From contig NZ_JAMXOF010000004.1 in NCBI RefSeq assembly GCF_024055595.1, forward strand, positions 186,001-250,000: a DNA stretch of 64,000 nucleotides, in the 5' to 3' direction. Below the pieces are notes generated by a model. It had not been told where the DNA came from. It saw only the letters and a list, made by a program, of their open reading frames with translations, and did not search any database. The position numbers were made by a program, and so were the translations under genes. This DNA comes from Mucilaginibacter aurantiaciroseus. GTDB taxonomy: Bacteria > Bacteroidota > Bacteroidia > Sphingobacteriales > Sphingobacteriaceae. Of the stretch, positions 35,501 through 44,711 are shown piece after piece (position 1 is the stretch's first letter; every line of letters begins with the position of its first letter).

Positions 35501-36030
35501 ATGCCAGACATTATTATAACCAGCCCTTTTAACAAAGTAAGTTTTATAAACAACCATAAAAAGCTTTGGGCTAACGCCAATAAGAAGGTACTAAAAAGCT
35601 ATTTAAAAAAATTTGCTATTGTTATCCTGCTTGTTTGCATTTTTACTGATAAAGAACAAGGATTTCCCTTTGCTATAGCGCTTACAAGTGGTTTCTGCTT
35701 TTATATATTGATGAAATGGTGGGAGCTTTTGAAAGGCGGTACAATTATTTCAAGCTGATAAAAAAGCAGGCCCAGGCGTATGATCAAATGAATATGATTT
35801 GCACCTGCGTACTATATGACGATTGGTTTGAGTACACCGATAATGAAAAAAGTTTTAAATTTCAGTGGTATTTACTAAAGTCCTACCAGCATACCGGCGA
35901 TACGGTAATTATAGGTTTTAACACCGGCATATACTTCCCTTTTAATAATGAAGGAATAGATAACGATACATTTATAAAAGCCTGTGATTTTTTAAAGGTC
36001 AAAGCAGAAATAAATATCAAAACCGTATAG
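35501..36030 (+). pseudogene. YcxB-like membrane protein, frameshifted
   Basis: Two overlapping frames together make one protein. The first (35501-35758) gives an N-terminal region with two membrane helices (KKFAIVILLVCIFTDK, FAIALTSGFCFYILMKWWEL). The second (entered near 35732) gives the soluble YcxB-type C-terminal domain (VLYDDWFEYTDNEKSFKFQW, IIGFNTGIYFPFNNEG). One added A in the AAA at 35732-35734 would join them as ELLKRRYNYFKLIKKQ, so the break is a single-base deletion or a sequencing error. No slippery heptamer for programmed frameshifting is visible. The function of YcxB proteins is unknown. Confidence 0.7.
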
Positions 36031-36334
36031 TACAAATTCTGTCTGCTCTTTGTCCAAATTGTCCGTAATCAAACAGGTCGTTCAACCTTTACTGAGACGA
36101 AATTATTTTAATTGTAGCAGGTTTTTTACGCTTGCCTTTAAATCGTCAAAGCCTAAATGTCTACTTTTGGGTACATAAATACCCCGTATGGTTATACTAA
36201 AGGTGTTTTATCTGAGTTTTTATAAAACAGCCCATTTTACCTAAGAATATTACCTTTTTTCGCAGTTTCATGTATAAAATTAACCTGTAAGGCACGGCTA
36301 TTGCCTTACATTAATTGGACTATTTAATTTAATT
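36031..36334. other. Intergenic stretch with a possible gene remnant
   Basis: No intact gene. On the minus strand, about 36206 down to 36104 reads SITIRGIYVPKSRHL, then GFDDLKASVKNLLQLK-stop, which looks like the C-terminus of a lost gene; its upstream part has stops. GTCC occurs twice at 36051-36064. Otherwise nothing is recognised. Confidence 0.3.
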
Positions 36335-36592
36335 ATGAGACAGTTTTTTTCAGACTCGCTACACCTCTTCGTTATATTTATGATGGTGGTGTTTATCATT
36401 GGAGCGATATTGGCCCTTACCGGTAACTTTGACCATTGGACAGAACGCTATCGATTAAAACGCAGGCGCCGCCGTTTAATACGCGATAAAAGCCAGAAAC
36501 AACCAATGGGCGATATAGATAGACACAAAACGCCTTATTACTCTACCAAGCCAGAAAAAGAAACTACCAGCGGTAAAGGTAAATACGCTTAA
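36335..36592 (+). CDS. Small single-span membrane protein
   Basis: 85 aa: one helix near residues 9-30 (LFVIFMMVVFIIGAILALTG), followed by a very basic patch (RYRLKRRRRRLIRDK) that would keep the tail in the cytoplasm, and a polar C-terminus. No family is recognised. A terminator follows 18 bases after the stop, supporting a real, independently transcribed gene. Confidence 0.65.
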   Translation: MRQFFSDSLHLFVIFMMVVFIIGAILALTGNFDHWTERYRLKRRRRRLIRDKSQKQPMGDIDRHKTPYYSTKPEKETTSGKGKYA

Positions 36593-36610
36593 AAGTATCT
36601 AAATAGTAAG

Positions 36611-36637
36611 AGCCCTGCACACGCGGGGCTTTTTTTA
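36611..36637 (+). terminator. Rho-independent terminator
   Basis: AGCCCTGC and GCGGGGCT arms around ACAC, followed by seven T. Confidence 0.85.
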
Positions 36638-36709
36638 TACCCAATATTTACCTGGTAATTACTTAGCCTTTGTGATGATATTGATATATTTAGAAAAAAT
36701 AAGATAGCC

Positions 36710-37261
36710 ATGAAAAAATTGCTTTTTATAACTTGTATAATTACCCTTGCTTTTTCGGCAAATGCGCAAAACCTTACGAAACCCGTAACTACAGCCGTAA
36801 AGCCTGCAGATACCACCAAAAAGGCAGAGCCCAACTTATATAACCCTGCTGCGGACGCTAAAGCGGATATTGCCGCGGCCGTTAAAAAAGCAAATGCCGA
36901 ACATAAGAACGTATTGCTGCAACTTGGCGGCAACTGGTGCATTTGGTGCCTAAGGTTTAACGACCTGGTGACCAAAGACGCTGAGCTTAATAAATACATG
37001 AATGATAATTATGTAGTGCTGCACGTAAATTATAGCAAAGAGAACATGAACGAAAAGGTATTGGCCGATTTGGGCTATCCGCAGCGTTTTGGTTTCCCGG
37101 TGTTTGTAGTGCTTGACGCTAAAGGCACACGCCTGCATACCCAAAACTCGGACTACCTGGAGGAAGGTAAAGGCCATAGCAAAACTAAAGTAATGAGATT
37201 TTTTGAGAACTGGTCGCCAAAGGCGTTAGATCCGAAGAGTTATGAGGAGAAAGCGAAGTAG
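36710..37261 (+). CDS. Secreted thioredoxin-like protein
   Basis: 183 aa with a signal peptide (LLFITCIITLAFSANAQ), then a thioredoxin_7-like domain. The redox motif is NWCIWCLRF, with CxxC near residues 77-80, and GYPQRFGFPVFVVLDAKGTR gives the cis-Pro region. It probably acts in the periplasm as a disulfide reductase or isomerase. The partner is unknown. It is monocistronic, with a strong hairpin downstream. Confidence 0.88.
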   Translation: MKKLLFITCIITLAFSANAQNLTKPVTTAVKPADTTKKAEPNLYNPAADAKADIAAAVKKANAEHKNVLLQLGGNWCIWCLRFNDLVTKDAELNKYMNDNYVVLHVNYSKENMNEKVLADLGYPQRFGFPVFVVLDAKGTRLHTQNSDYLEEGKGHSKTKVMRFFENWSPKALDPKSYEEKAK

Positions 37262-37277
37262 TGATTGGTTAATCAAG

Positions 37278-37308
37278 CGTCATTGCTGCGAGGTACGAAG
37301 CAATAACG
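37278..37308. repeat. Minimal R2 hairpin
   Basis: CGTCATTGCT and AGCAATAACG arms with one mismatch around GCGAGGTACGA. Confidence 0.7.
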
Positions 37309-37317
37309 GTTATAAAT

Positions 37318-37354
37318 AAAAAGAGGGTTACGCTTACGCATAACCCTCTTTTTA
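37318..37354. terminator. Bidirectional terminator between convergent genes
   Basis: AAGAGGGTTA and TAACCCTCTT perfect arms, A-run before and T-run after, serving the thioredoxin-like gene and pyk. Confidence 0.88.
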
Positions 37355-37393
37355 TATTCCGTCTTCGGACTTTCTGACCTCCGACTTCCGGAC

Positions 37394-38830
37394 TTACTCA
37401 ATAACGCTTACTTTAAGCATATTGGTTTTGCCTTGTTTAATAATTGGCACTGCGGCGGTGTTGATAACCACATCACCTGCGTTAAGCAATTGCTCGGCTT
37501 TAAGGATGTTGTTTACATCGGCAATAGTTTCGTCTGTACTGTCAGATTTGTCGTAGTAGAACGCACGTACGCCCCAAACAAGACTAAGCGCGTTAAGCAA
37601 CTGCTTATTTGATGTAAAAATGTAAGTACCTGCTTTGGGGCGGTAGCTTGAGATCTCGAAAGCGGTGTAGCCGCTAACCGTCATGGATACGATACCCTCT
37701 GCTTTGGTATGCTCTGCCAAATAAACTGCCGAACCGCAAAGCGCGTCGCTCAGGTAATTCGCAGATGTTGAATCTGTATTTTCTATTTTAGAAGCGTTGA
37801 ACGGATAACCAAGGTCTTCCACGTTACGAACGATCTTAGCCATTGTTTCGATAACAATAACCGGGAACTCACCAACAGATGTTTCACCGCTTAGCATCAC
37901 CGCATCGGCACCATCAAGTACCGAGTTGGCCACGTCATTAACCTCGGCACGTGTTGGGCGCGGGGTTGTGATCATAGACTCCAGCATCTGCGTAGCAACA
38001 ATAACCGGTTTTGATGCATCGCGGCATTTACGGGCGATCATTTTTTGCAGCAAAGGCACTTCTTCAAGCGGGCACTCCACGCCAAGGTCACCACGGGCAA
38101 TCATCACACCATCGCTAGCGGCGATGATCTCGTCGATGTTTTCGATAGCCTCAGGTTTTTCAACCTTGGCAATTACACGTGCTGCTTTACCACTTTCGCG
38201 GATGATGCGTTTAAGGTCGATAATATCCTGCCCGGTACGTACGAAAGAAAGGCCAACCCAATCTACATCCCATTGCAGGGCGTATTGCAGGTTCACCAAA
38301 TCATCCGGCGTTAAGCTTGGGATTGATACTTTTGTATTTGGCAGATTTACACCTTTACGTGATGTTAAGATACCACCGTGTACAACCTCGCAAATTACGG
38401 TGTCTTTACGGTTGGTCTCAATAACTTTCAGCTGCAGTTTACCATCATCTAATAAAATGATCTCGTTTGCCTGCACATCCTGCGGGAAGGTTTCGTAAGT
38501 AATGTAGATCTGGTTATCGTCACCAATACATTCGTTGGTAGTGATGTTGATACGGGTACCATTAATCAGGTGGATACCGCCGTCTTTAACCAAACCAATA
38601 CGAATTTTAGGACCCTGCAAATCGGCAAGGATACCTACGTTGGTTTTATATTCGTCGTTTATCTCGCGGATAAGGTCAATAAATTTCTTGTGGTCTTCGG
38701 GTTTACCGTGCGAAAAATTCAATCGGCACACATTTAAACCGGCGCGGATCATTGATAATAACACTTCTTTTTTTGAGCAGGCCGGGCCCATTGTGGCAAC
38801 AATCTTAGTACGATTATAGTAAAATTTCAT
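37394..38830 (-). CDS. pyk: Pyruvate kinase
   Basis: 478 aa, full length. It converts phosphoenolpyruvate and ADP to pyruvate and ATP. TKIVATMGPACSKKEVLLSM opens the protein, VCRLNFSHGKPEDH near 35-48 is the first substrate loop, AKVEKPEAIENIDEI near 217-231 carries the catalytic Lys, and MIARGDLGVECPLEEVP near 240-256 holds the metal-binding acid. KPVIVATQMLESM and DAVMLSGETSVG complete the barrel. The C-terminal domain is of normal length. It lies next to the IPExxxVDY gene and acpP, as in many Bacteroidetes. Confidence 0.97.
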   Translation of the reverse strand: MKFYYNRTKIVATMGPACSKKEVLLSMIRAGLNVCRLNFSHGKPEDHKKFIDLIREINDEYKTNVGILADLQGPKIRIGLVKDGGIHLINGTRINITTNECIGDDNQIYITYETFPQDVQANEIILLDDGKLQLKVIETNRKDTVICEVVHGGILTSRKGVNLPNTKVSIPSLTPDDLVNLQYALQWDVDWVGLSFVRTGQDIIDLKRIIRESGKAARVIAKVEKPEAIENIDEIIAASDGVMIARGDLGVECPLEEVPLLQKMIARKCRDASKPVIVATQMLESMITTPRPTRAEVNDVANSVLDGADAVMLSGETSVGEFPVIVIETMAKIVRNVEDLGYPFNASKIENTDSTSANYLSDALCGSAVYLAEHTKAEGIVSMTVSGYTAFEISSYRPKAGTYIFTSNKQLLNALSLVWGVRAFYYDKSDSTDETIADVNNILKAEQLLNAGDVVINTAAVPIIKQGKTNMLKVSVIE

Positions 38831-38893
38831 ATTTTCAAGTTAAATTCAGGCTATATTACTGTGTTGTGTATAGATTACACATCTAAATTTCCG

Positions 38894-39319
38894 CTAAAAT
38901 AATAGATTTTCGCGTGATTTTATTTTTTTCGGGTCAATCTTTACCGCCGCAACAATTTCAGGGATCTTATTCAGGCACGAAAGTACGTTTTCAAGGTCGT
39001 CATCATCAATATAATTTTTGATCATTATAAAATAATCAGCCTCGCGCATTTCGGGCACCAAATAACCTTCACTCCCCTTATTTCCAATAAAATAGAAATC
39101 GGTTTCGGTACTTTCCCAGCTAAAGTGGAACATCGAGAACAGCAGCGGTGCACCGTTAACATTGGTATCCAGCGATAGATCGACTACCCGGGTAAAATTA
39201 AAATTTAAACATTTGTTTATATGGTGGCAAATGCGGTAATCTTTTAAAGATGTGGTAACCGCTATAAGCACAAAATCCAGATCGATCTCAAACTTTAAAA
39301 CTTTCCTGTTCAAAACCAT
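38894..39319 (-). CDS. IPExxxVDY family protein
   Basis: A 141-aa protein of the Bacteroidetes-specific IPExxxVDY family; the name-giving motif here reads VPEMREADYFIMIK near residues 92-105. FEIDLDFVLIAVTTSLKDYR and HFSWESTETDFYFIGNKG are the other conserved parts. The family is encoded beside pyk and the acpP-fabF-rnc group in many relatives, as here, but its biochemical role is unknown. The start at 39319 gives the expected length. Confidence 0.88.
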   Translation of the reverse strand: MVLNRKVLKFEIDLDFVLIAVTTSLKDYRICHHINKCLNFNFTRVVDLSLDTNVNGAPLLFSMFHFSWESTETDFYFIGNKGSEGYLVPEMREADYFIMIKNYIDDDDLENVLSCLNKIPEIVAAVKIDPKKIKSRENLLF

Positions 39320-39765
39320 TTACATTTTAAGATGGTAAAAATACAAAACGCAAGCACTTACCATAAATTTTTGTTGATACATTTTTAAATTAAGGATTGC
39401 CGGTTTAAACCACCCTTCATTTGCATCAACTGTATACTATATAATGGCGCGGCAAGTTTAAATTTTTTTTCTGCAAGGCAGATGATAAGCTAAGCCATTT
39501 TTAAAGAAAAATTAAGCACCGTTGGGCTTTCAAAGGCCTGCATTTTAAAAATTTTTGCTAATTACCGGCCATTTGTCTAACTAATTAATTACCTAATAAT
39601 TAGGCAGATACATTCACTAAATGCAACTTTATCACTATTAATTGGAAATAGATATTAAACTTTAATAGTTCTACTCAAAATCATTACTTTTACGCCGGTT
39701 AAAAACGCAAGTCCAAATCTTTTGTCACAATTAATTATTCAATTAATATTGTCAAAGTTTTTAGG
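39320..39765. other. AT-rich intergenic region upstream of acpP
   Basis: An approximately 450-nt gap between divergent genes. No gene or convincing structured RNA is seen. It is strongly AT-rich, as expected for the control region of the highly expressed acpP gene. Confidence 0.5.
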
Positions 39766-39796
39766 TTTGATATTTAACATAATTTATTTTTCTTTG
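39766..39796 (+). promoter_or_regulatory. Putative promoter of acpP
   Basis: TTTG at 39766-39769 and TTTCTTTG at 39789-39796 with a 19-nt spacer resemble the Bacteroidetes -33/-7 pair, 34 nt before the ATG. Confidence 0.4.
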
Positions 39797-39830
39797 CACT
39801 GAATTTATTAATCATTAAACTATAAAGACT

Positions 39831-40070
39831 ATGTCTGATATCGCTTCAAGAGTAAAAGCAATTATCGTGGAAAAACTGGGTGTTGACGAAAGTGAAGTTA
39901 CACCAGAAGCAAGCTTCACCAACGATCTTGGTGCTGACTCTTTAGACACCGTGGAATTGATCATGGAGTTTGAAAAAGAATTTAACGTTGCAATCCCTGA
40001 CGATCAGGCCGAAACTATCGGTACTGTTGGCCAGGCTGTTGCTTACTTAGAAAAAAACGTTAAAGCTTAA
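39831..40070 (+). CDS. acpP: Acyl carrier protein
   Basis: 79 aa. It carries fatty-acyl intermediates on a phosphopantetheine arm. The attachment Ser lies in [20 protein letters not shown], near residue 39. It opens with [20 protein letters not shown] and ends [11 protein letters not shown], both typical. The long upstream control region and the immediately following fabF and rnc form the common acpP-fabF-rnc operon. Confidence 0.97.
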   Translation: MSDIASRVKAIIVEKLGVDESEVTPEASFTNDLGADSLDTVELIMEFEKEFNVAIPDDQAETIGTVGQAVAYLEKNVKA

Positions 40071-40094
40071 TTTAGAGCTCCCTAAAACTGTTCA

Positions 40095-41348
40095 ATGGAG
40101 TTTAAAAGAGTTGTAGTGACCGGGCTTGGAGCGCTTACTCCAATTGGTAACACTGTTCCCGAATATTGGAACAGCCTTATTAATGGGGTAAGCGGCGCTG
40201 CCTTTATTAAGAGTTTTGATGTTGAAAAATTCAAAACCAAATTTGCCTGTGAAGTTAAAGGGTTTGACGCGGAAGGTTTTTTGGGCCGTAAAGAGGCTCG
40301 TAAGCTAGATCCGTTCGTGCAATACGCTTTATTTTCTACGGAGGAAGCAGTTAAAGATGCCGGCGTTGACTTCGATAAACTGGATACCAGCCGCATTGGT
40401 GTTATTTGGGGATCCGGCATCGGTGGTTTAAAAACGTTTTTAGATGAGGTTGTAAACTTTGCCAAAGGCGATGGTACACCCAAGTTTAACCCGTTCTTTA
40501 TCCCTAAAATGATTGCCGACATTGCACCGGGCCATATATCTATTAAATATGGTTTACGCGGGCCAAACTTTACCACAGTTTCCGCATGTGCATCATCAAA
40601 CAACTCGCTTATTGATGCCTTTAATTACCTGCGCCTGGGAAAAGCAAACATGTTTATTACAGGTGGGTCTGAAGCTATTATCAACGAAGCAGGCATTGGT
40701 GGTTTTAACGCTATGCATGCCCTAAGTACCCGTAACGACGACCCTACAACAGCATCGCGCCCGTTTGACTTGGACCGTGATGGTTTTGTGGCCGGCGAAG
40801 GCGCGGGAACCATAATTTTGGAAGAATTGGAGCACGCCCTTAAACGCGGCGCTAAAATTTATGCCGAAATGGTTGGCGGTGGCATGAGTGCCGATGCTTA
40901 CCATATGACTGCGCCACACCCGGATGGGTTAGGTGCATCACTTGTAATGAAAGCTGCGTTGGAAGATGCCGGTTTGCAACCGTCAGATATCGACTATGTA
41001 AACGTACACGGTACATCAACCCCAATTGGCGATCCGCAAGAAGTAAAAGCGATTACTGATGCTTTTGGCGACCATATTTATAATATCAATATCAGTTCAA
41101 CAAAATCAATGACGGGCCATTTACTTGGTGCTGCCGGCGCTGTTGAAGCAATTGCCTCTATCCTGGCGTTACAGCATGGTATTGTACCGCCAACCATCAA
41201 TCACTTTACTGACGACCCGGCCTTTGACCCTAAAATTAACTTTACATTTAACACCGCCCAAAAACGCGAGATAAACATTGTACAAAGCAATGGCTTTGGT
41301 TTTGGCGGCCACAATGCTTCAGTTATATTTAAAAAATACCAGCAATAA
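40095..41348 (+). CDS. fabF: 3-oxoacyl-[acyl-carrier-protein] synthase II
   Basis: 417 aa, full length. It condenses malonyl-ACP with acyl-ACP in chain elongation. The catalytic Cys lies in TVSACASSNNSLIDAF near residue 165; VHGTSTPIGDPQE and STKSMTGHLLGAAGAVE give the two His and a Lys, and SNGFGFGGHNASVIF closes the thiolase fold. It lies 24 nt after acpP and ten bases before rnc. Confidence 0.97.
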   Translation: MEFKRVVVTGLGALTPIGNTVPEYWNSLINGVSGAAFIKSFDVEKFKTKFACEVKGFDAEGFLGRKEARKLDPFVQYALFSTEEAVKDAGVDFDKLDTSRIGVIWGSGIGGLKTFLDEVVNFAKGDGTPKFNPFFIPKMIADIAPGHISIKYGLRGPNFTTVSACASSNNSLIDAFNYLRLGKANMFITGGSEAIINEAGIGGFNAMHALSTRNDDPTTASRPFDLDRDGFVAGEGAGTIILEELEHALKRGAKIYAEMVGGGMSADAYHMTAPHPDGLGASLVMKAALEDAGLQPSDIDYVNVHGTSTPIGDPQEVKAITDAFGDHIYNINISSTKSMTGHLLGAAGAVEAIASILALQHGIVPPTINHFTDDPAFDPKINFTFNTAQKREINIVQSNGFGFGGHNASVIFKKYQQ

Positions 41349-41358
41349 TTTCGCCTGG

Positions 41359-42084
41359 ATGCCAATAAGCCGCTTTTATAAGCTATACCTTTCGCCAAAT
41401 AGAAAATACGTTAAGGTTTTAAAAAATTTGCTCGGTTTTGTACCGGGCAATTTGTCGTTATACAAGTTGGCATTTCGCCACAAGTCGGTAGCGCAAAACA
41501 TCCGCAAGGGCGTAAAAAATAGTAACGAACGTTTAGAGTTTTTGGGCGATGCCGTTTTAGGCAGCGTAGTGGCCGAAGTGCTTTTTAAACTATACCCATA
41601 CGAAGACGAAGGCTTTTTAACCGAACTGCGTTCGAAAATTGTAAGCCGCAACAACCTTAACCAGCTTGCCCGCAAGCTGGGTTTTGACAAACTGATAGAG
41701 TTTGATACCAAGATCTTAAACTCGGGCAGGCAGGGCTCCCTTTTAGGCGATGCCTTTGAAGCCCTGATAGGCGCCGTTTACCTGGATAAAGGGTATGATT
41801 TTACCCGTAACTTTTTGGTAAACCACATCATCAAATCGCACATCGACATCCACACGCTGGAGCAAACCGAAACAAACTTCAAGAGTAAACTTATAGAATG
41901 GTGCCAACGCCACGGTAAAGACATCAGCTTTGATGTAATAGAGAATCAGGAAGGCGAAAGCGCCAAACTCTTCACCGTACAAGCCAGTGTAGATGGCGAG
42001 ATCATGGGATCGGGCAAAGAGTTTAGCAAGAAAAATGCTGAAAAATTAGCTGCGGAGAAAGCGTGTGCGTCGTTGGGGATATAG
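41359..42084 (+). CDS. rnc: Ribonuclease III
   Basis: 241 aa from the ATG at 41359; the longer upstream frame overlaps fabF and is rejected. It cleaves double-stranded RNA in rRNA and mRNA processing. The signature NERLEFLGDAVLGSVV near residues 55-70 and the second acidic site GDAFEALIGAVYLD near 131-144 form the RNase III domain. A dsRNA-binding domain follows from about 170 (NFKSKLIEWCQRHGKD to KNAEKLAAEKACASL). It is third in the acpP-fabF-rnc operon. Confidence 0.95.
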   Translation: MPISRFYKLYLSPNRKYVKVLKNLLGFVPGNLSLYKLAFRHKSVAQNIRKGVKNSNERLEFLGDAVLGSVVAEVLFKLYPYEDEGFLTELRSKIVSRNNLNQLARKLGFDKLIEFDTKILNSGRQGSLLGDAFEALIGAVYLDKGYDFTRNFLVNHIIKSHIDIHTLEQTETNFKSKLIEWCQRHGKDISFDVIENQEGESAKLFTVQASVDGEIMGSGKEFSKKNAEKLAAEKACASLGI

Positions 42085-42154
42085 TTTTATTTCGATTTTT
42101 TGATTTCGGATTTAGAACAACTCGCCAATTAACTTAATCAACCACTCACCGTCC

Positions 42155-42883
42155 TTAATACAACTTCTGCAAACTATCCCTGCCACCACTTTTCTTAAAG
42201 TATTCGTATTGTGCCTTTATTTTTTTGATCAGGTCATAATCGCCCCATATTTTCAGGTCTTCAAACGACGGGCGGTAATATTCCATAAACTTGCGCACTG
42301 TAGTGCTATCGTTATCAGTTAAACCGGTTGCTCGCATAACAAGCGGCTTATTATAGCGACGATCGACTTCGGTTGCTTCCAATTCGCGTTTGCTAAACGC
42401 GGCGAAACGTTTTGCACGGCCGGGTGTTTTACCAAATAGTTCATATAACCCGGTAATAGGCGATGTTAACATTGATAATACCGGTGGGCTACCGTTGTAA
42501 AAAGTCCCCTTTTTACGGTAATCGCCCATAATATCGTTAAGCTCCTGCTTTTTGGTTTGGCCCTGTATGCGCACTTCGTTTAGCTGCATTTCGGGCTGCA
42601 GGTAAACTACCATACCATAGCTTGTAGCCTGTTGCCTTTGGGGTGTGTAACCGCTTTTGGTAAATAACAACGTATCGCCAACAGCAGCTTCAATACTAAA
42701 GCCACCCAGCCCGTCGCAATAAACAGCTTTGCTGCTTTTTAGGTTGGTGATGTAAACCGCATTAAGCCTGTTTGAAGAGATGCGCTTATAAATAGCCCCC
42801 TTTATAGTAACCTGTTGTGCCGAAGCAAGGATGACAAAGCAAAACAGATTTATTGTACAGGCAATTAAAAACTTCAAGGGCAT
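42155..42883 (-). CDS. Secreted protein with carboxypeptidase-regulatory-like domain
   Basis: 242 aa with a signal peptide (LIACTINLFCFVILASA) and an N-terminal CarboxypepD_reg-like beta domain at about 22-100 (VTIKGAIYKRISSNRLNAVY, LGGFSIEAAVGDTLLFTKSG). The C-terminal half is helical and basic and is not assigned (AKRFAAFSKRELEATEVDRR). Such proteins are common periplasmic or envelope proteins of Bacteroidetes with no known function. Confidence 0.75.
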   Translation of the reverse strand: MPLKFLIACTINLFCFVILASAQQVTIKGAIYKRISSNRLNAVYITNLKSSKAVYCDGLGGFSIEAAVGDTLLFTKSGYTPQRQQATSYGMVVYLQPEMQLNEVRIQGQTKKQELNDIMGDYRKKGTFYNGSPPVLSMLTSPITGLYELFGKTPGRAKRFAAFSKRELEATEVDRRYNKPLVMRATGLTDNDSTTVRKFMEYYRPSFEDLKIWGDYDLIKKIKAQYEYFKKSGGRDSLQKLY

Positions 42884-42964
42884 ATTTATTTAACGCAACA
42901 AATTTATAAAATGTATAGCTGCCAAAGTGTGAAAAAGTGTTAAAGTTGGTGGTTATGTTAGTGT

Positions 42965-42980
42965 CCCGATAGTTATCGGG
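42965..42980. repeat. Perfect hairpin upstream of yicC
   Basis: CCCGATA-GT-TATCGGG. The sequence resembles the inner hairpins of R1-type elements and may be a remnant of one. Confidence 0.5.
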
Positions 42981-43044
42981 AGGAGATTTGTTAAATGCAG
43001 CGCAAACTCGCATCTCATATCTTACATCTATAATCTAAAAATAT

Positions 43045-43052
43045 TATCTTTG
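43045..43052 (+). promoter_or_regulatory. Putative -7 box of yicC, leaderless
   Basis: TATCTTTG, three bases before the ATG at 43056. In Bacteroidetes transcription starts only a few bases after this box, so the mRNA would begin at or near the initiation codon. Confidence 0.5.
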
Positions 43053-43055
43053 CAC

Positions 43056-43931
43056 ATGATAAAATCCATGACAGGGTATGGAATTGCCAGCTATGACTCC
43101 GGCAAAACAAAATATACCGTTGAGATAAAATCCCTGAACAGTAAATTTCTTGAACTTTCCCTGCGTTTACCTAAGATCTTCTCCGAAAAAGAGTTCCAGT
43201 TACGTAACGATTGCAGCAAGCAAATAGACCGCGGTAAGGTTAACCTTTCTATCAATGTAGAGCAGGCAACCTCAAACGTTAAAGCAGCCGGCATCGACCG
43301 CGAGTTACTTAAACATTACTACAACCAGCTAAAAAGCGTAAGCGACGAACTTAACGAACAAGGTGGCAACCTATTGCAACTTGCCCTTGGTTTACCCGAG
43401 GTAGTTAAGTACGAAGAAGATACCGTATCTGAAGATGAATGGAAACTGGTTGAAAAAACCTTTCAGCAGGCTATGGCTAATTTCCAGAAGTTTAGGAGCG
43501 ATGAGGGTAATGTATTGGAGGCTGATGTTAAAATGCGCATCGGGATTATCCTGAAAAATTTGGAGCTTGTTGAGGTTGAAGAGCCAAAACGTGTGCCAGC
43601 CATCCGCGAACGCCTGAACCAATTTTTGAGTGAGGCCGTAGGTGCCGAAAACATCGACAAAAACCGTTTTGAGCAGGAACTGATCTATTACATAGATAAG
43701 CTTGACATTACCGAAGAAAAAACCCGTCTTAAAGCACATTGCGACTACTTTATCGAGACCTTAAAAAACGCGGATGCCAATGGTAAAAAACTTGGTTTCA
43801 TCTCGCAGGAGATCGGCCGCGAAATAAACACCCTGGGCTCAAAAGCTAACGACGCCAACATGCAGAAATTGGTTGTAGGTATGAAAGAAGAGCTTGAAAA
43901 AATCAAAGAACAATTATTAAACGTGTTGTAA
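43056..43931 (+). CDS. yicC: YicC family endoribonuclease
   Basis: 291 aa from the ATG at 43056, which gives the conserved start MIKSMTGYG; an upstream TTG is rejected. SLNSKFLELSLRLPKIF near residues 26-42 and the C-terminal EIGREINTLGSKANDANMQK near 252-271 are the YicC N- and C-terminal signatures. E. coli YicC was shown to be an endoribonuclease. It neighbours gmk in many bacteria, as it does here. Confidence 0.93.
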   Translation: MIKSMTGYGIASYDSGKTKYTVEIKSLNSKFLELSLRLPKIFSEKEFQLRNDCSKQIDRGKVNLSINVEQATSNVKAAGIDRELLKHYYNQLKSVSDELNEQGGNLLQLALGLPEVVKYEEDTVSEDEWKLVEKTFQQAMANFQKFRSDEGNVLEADVKMRIGIILKNLELVEVEEPKRVPAIRERLNQFLSEAVGAENIDKNRFEQELIYYIDKLDITEEKTRLKAHCDYFIETLKNADANGKKLGFISQEIGREINTLGSKANDANMQKLVVGMKEELEKIKEQLLNVL

Positions 43932-43950
43932 GACGTTGAAAAGTTTAAAT

Positions 43951-44020
43951 GTTGAAAAGTTGGAATGTTAAACTCCAAAGCTTGCAATATTTAAACCTTA
44001 AAACCTTTCAACTTTCCAAC
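43951..44020. repeat. Inverted repeat between yicC and gmk
   Basis: GTTGAAAAGTTGGAATGTT (43951-43969) and AACCTTTCAACTTTCCAAC (44002-44020) are inverted copies at 16 of 19 positions. It ends five bases before the gmk ATG. Confidence 0.6.
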
Positions 44021-44024
44021 GATA

Positions 44025-44594
44025 ATGAAAGAAGGTAAACTCATCATATTTTCGGCCCCTTCGGGTGCAGGTAAAACAACCATTGTGCACCACCTGCTTG
44101 GCCAGATCCCCGATCTGGAGTTTTCCATTTCGGCAACTACCCGGCCTGCCCGTGGCGATGAAGAGCATGGTAAGGATTACTATTTTATTAGCCTGCCCGA
44201 GTTTACCCACCGCATTGCCAAAAAACAATTTGTAGAGTTTGAAGAAGTATATACCGGGACGTTTTATGGTACTTTACGAACGGAAATAGAGCGCATTTGG
44301 GCAAAAGGCAAAACCGTTATTTTTGATATAGATGTTGAGGGTGGTATGCATTTAAAACGCAAATATAAAGAACAGGCTTTGGCTATTTTCGTTCAACCGC
44401 CATCGTTACAGGTTTTAAAAGAACGCCTTGCCGGCCGGGGTACCGATAGCAACGAAAAACTACAGGAACGCTTCGCAAAAGCAGAAAAAGAGCTTAATTA
44501 CGCCCCCCAGTTTGATATTATCCTAAAAAATTACGATCTTGAAACGGCTTGCAAAGAGGCAAAGGAATTAGTAACCACATTTATTGGTTCATAG
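44025..44594 (+). CDS. gmk: Guanylate kinase
   Basis: 189 aa, normal length. It phosphorylates GMP to GDP. The P-loop FSAPSGAGKTTIVHHLLG lies near residues 8-25; SISATTRPARGDEEHGKDYY is the GMP-binding part and GTFYGTLRTEIE the next conserved block. The lid follows with LAGRGTDSNEKLQERF. It lies downstream of yicC, separated by an inverted repeat, and upstream of nadD. Confidence 0.96.
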   Translation: MKEGKLIIFSAPSGAGKTTIVHHLLGQIPDLEFSISATTRPARGDEEHGKDYYFISLPEFTHRIAKKQFVEFEEVYTGTFYGTLRTEIERIWAKGKTVIFDIDVEGGMHLKRKYKEQALAIFVQPPSLQVLKERLAGRGTDSNEKLQERFAKAEKELNYAPQFDIILKNYDLETACKEAKELVTTFIGS

Positions 44595-44711
44595 TAAATG
44601 GTTTATTGTTCATAGCCGTTTTACTTTTCGTTTTTATAGCCACCCGAAGTTAATTATACATAATAAACAGCCTGTTTAATATGATTTATGAACTATTAAC
44701 CATGAACAAGC

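Noticed and set aside
35716..35758. Programmed -1 frameshift in the YcxB-like gene
   Set aside because: No X-XXY-YYZ slippery heptamer or downstream structure is evident; a simple indel explains the break.
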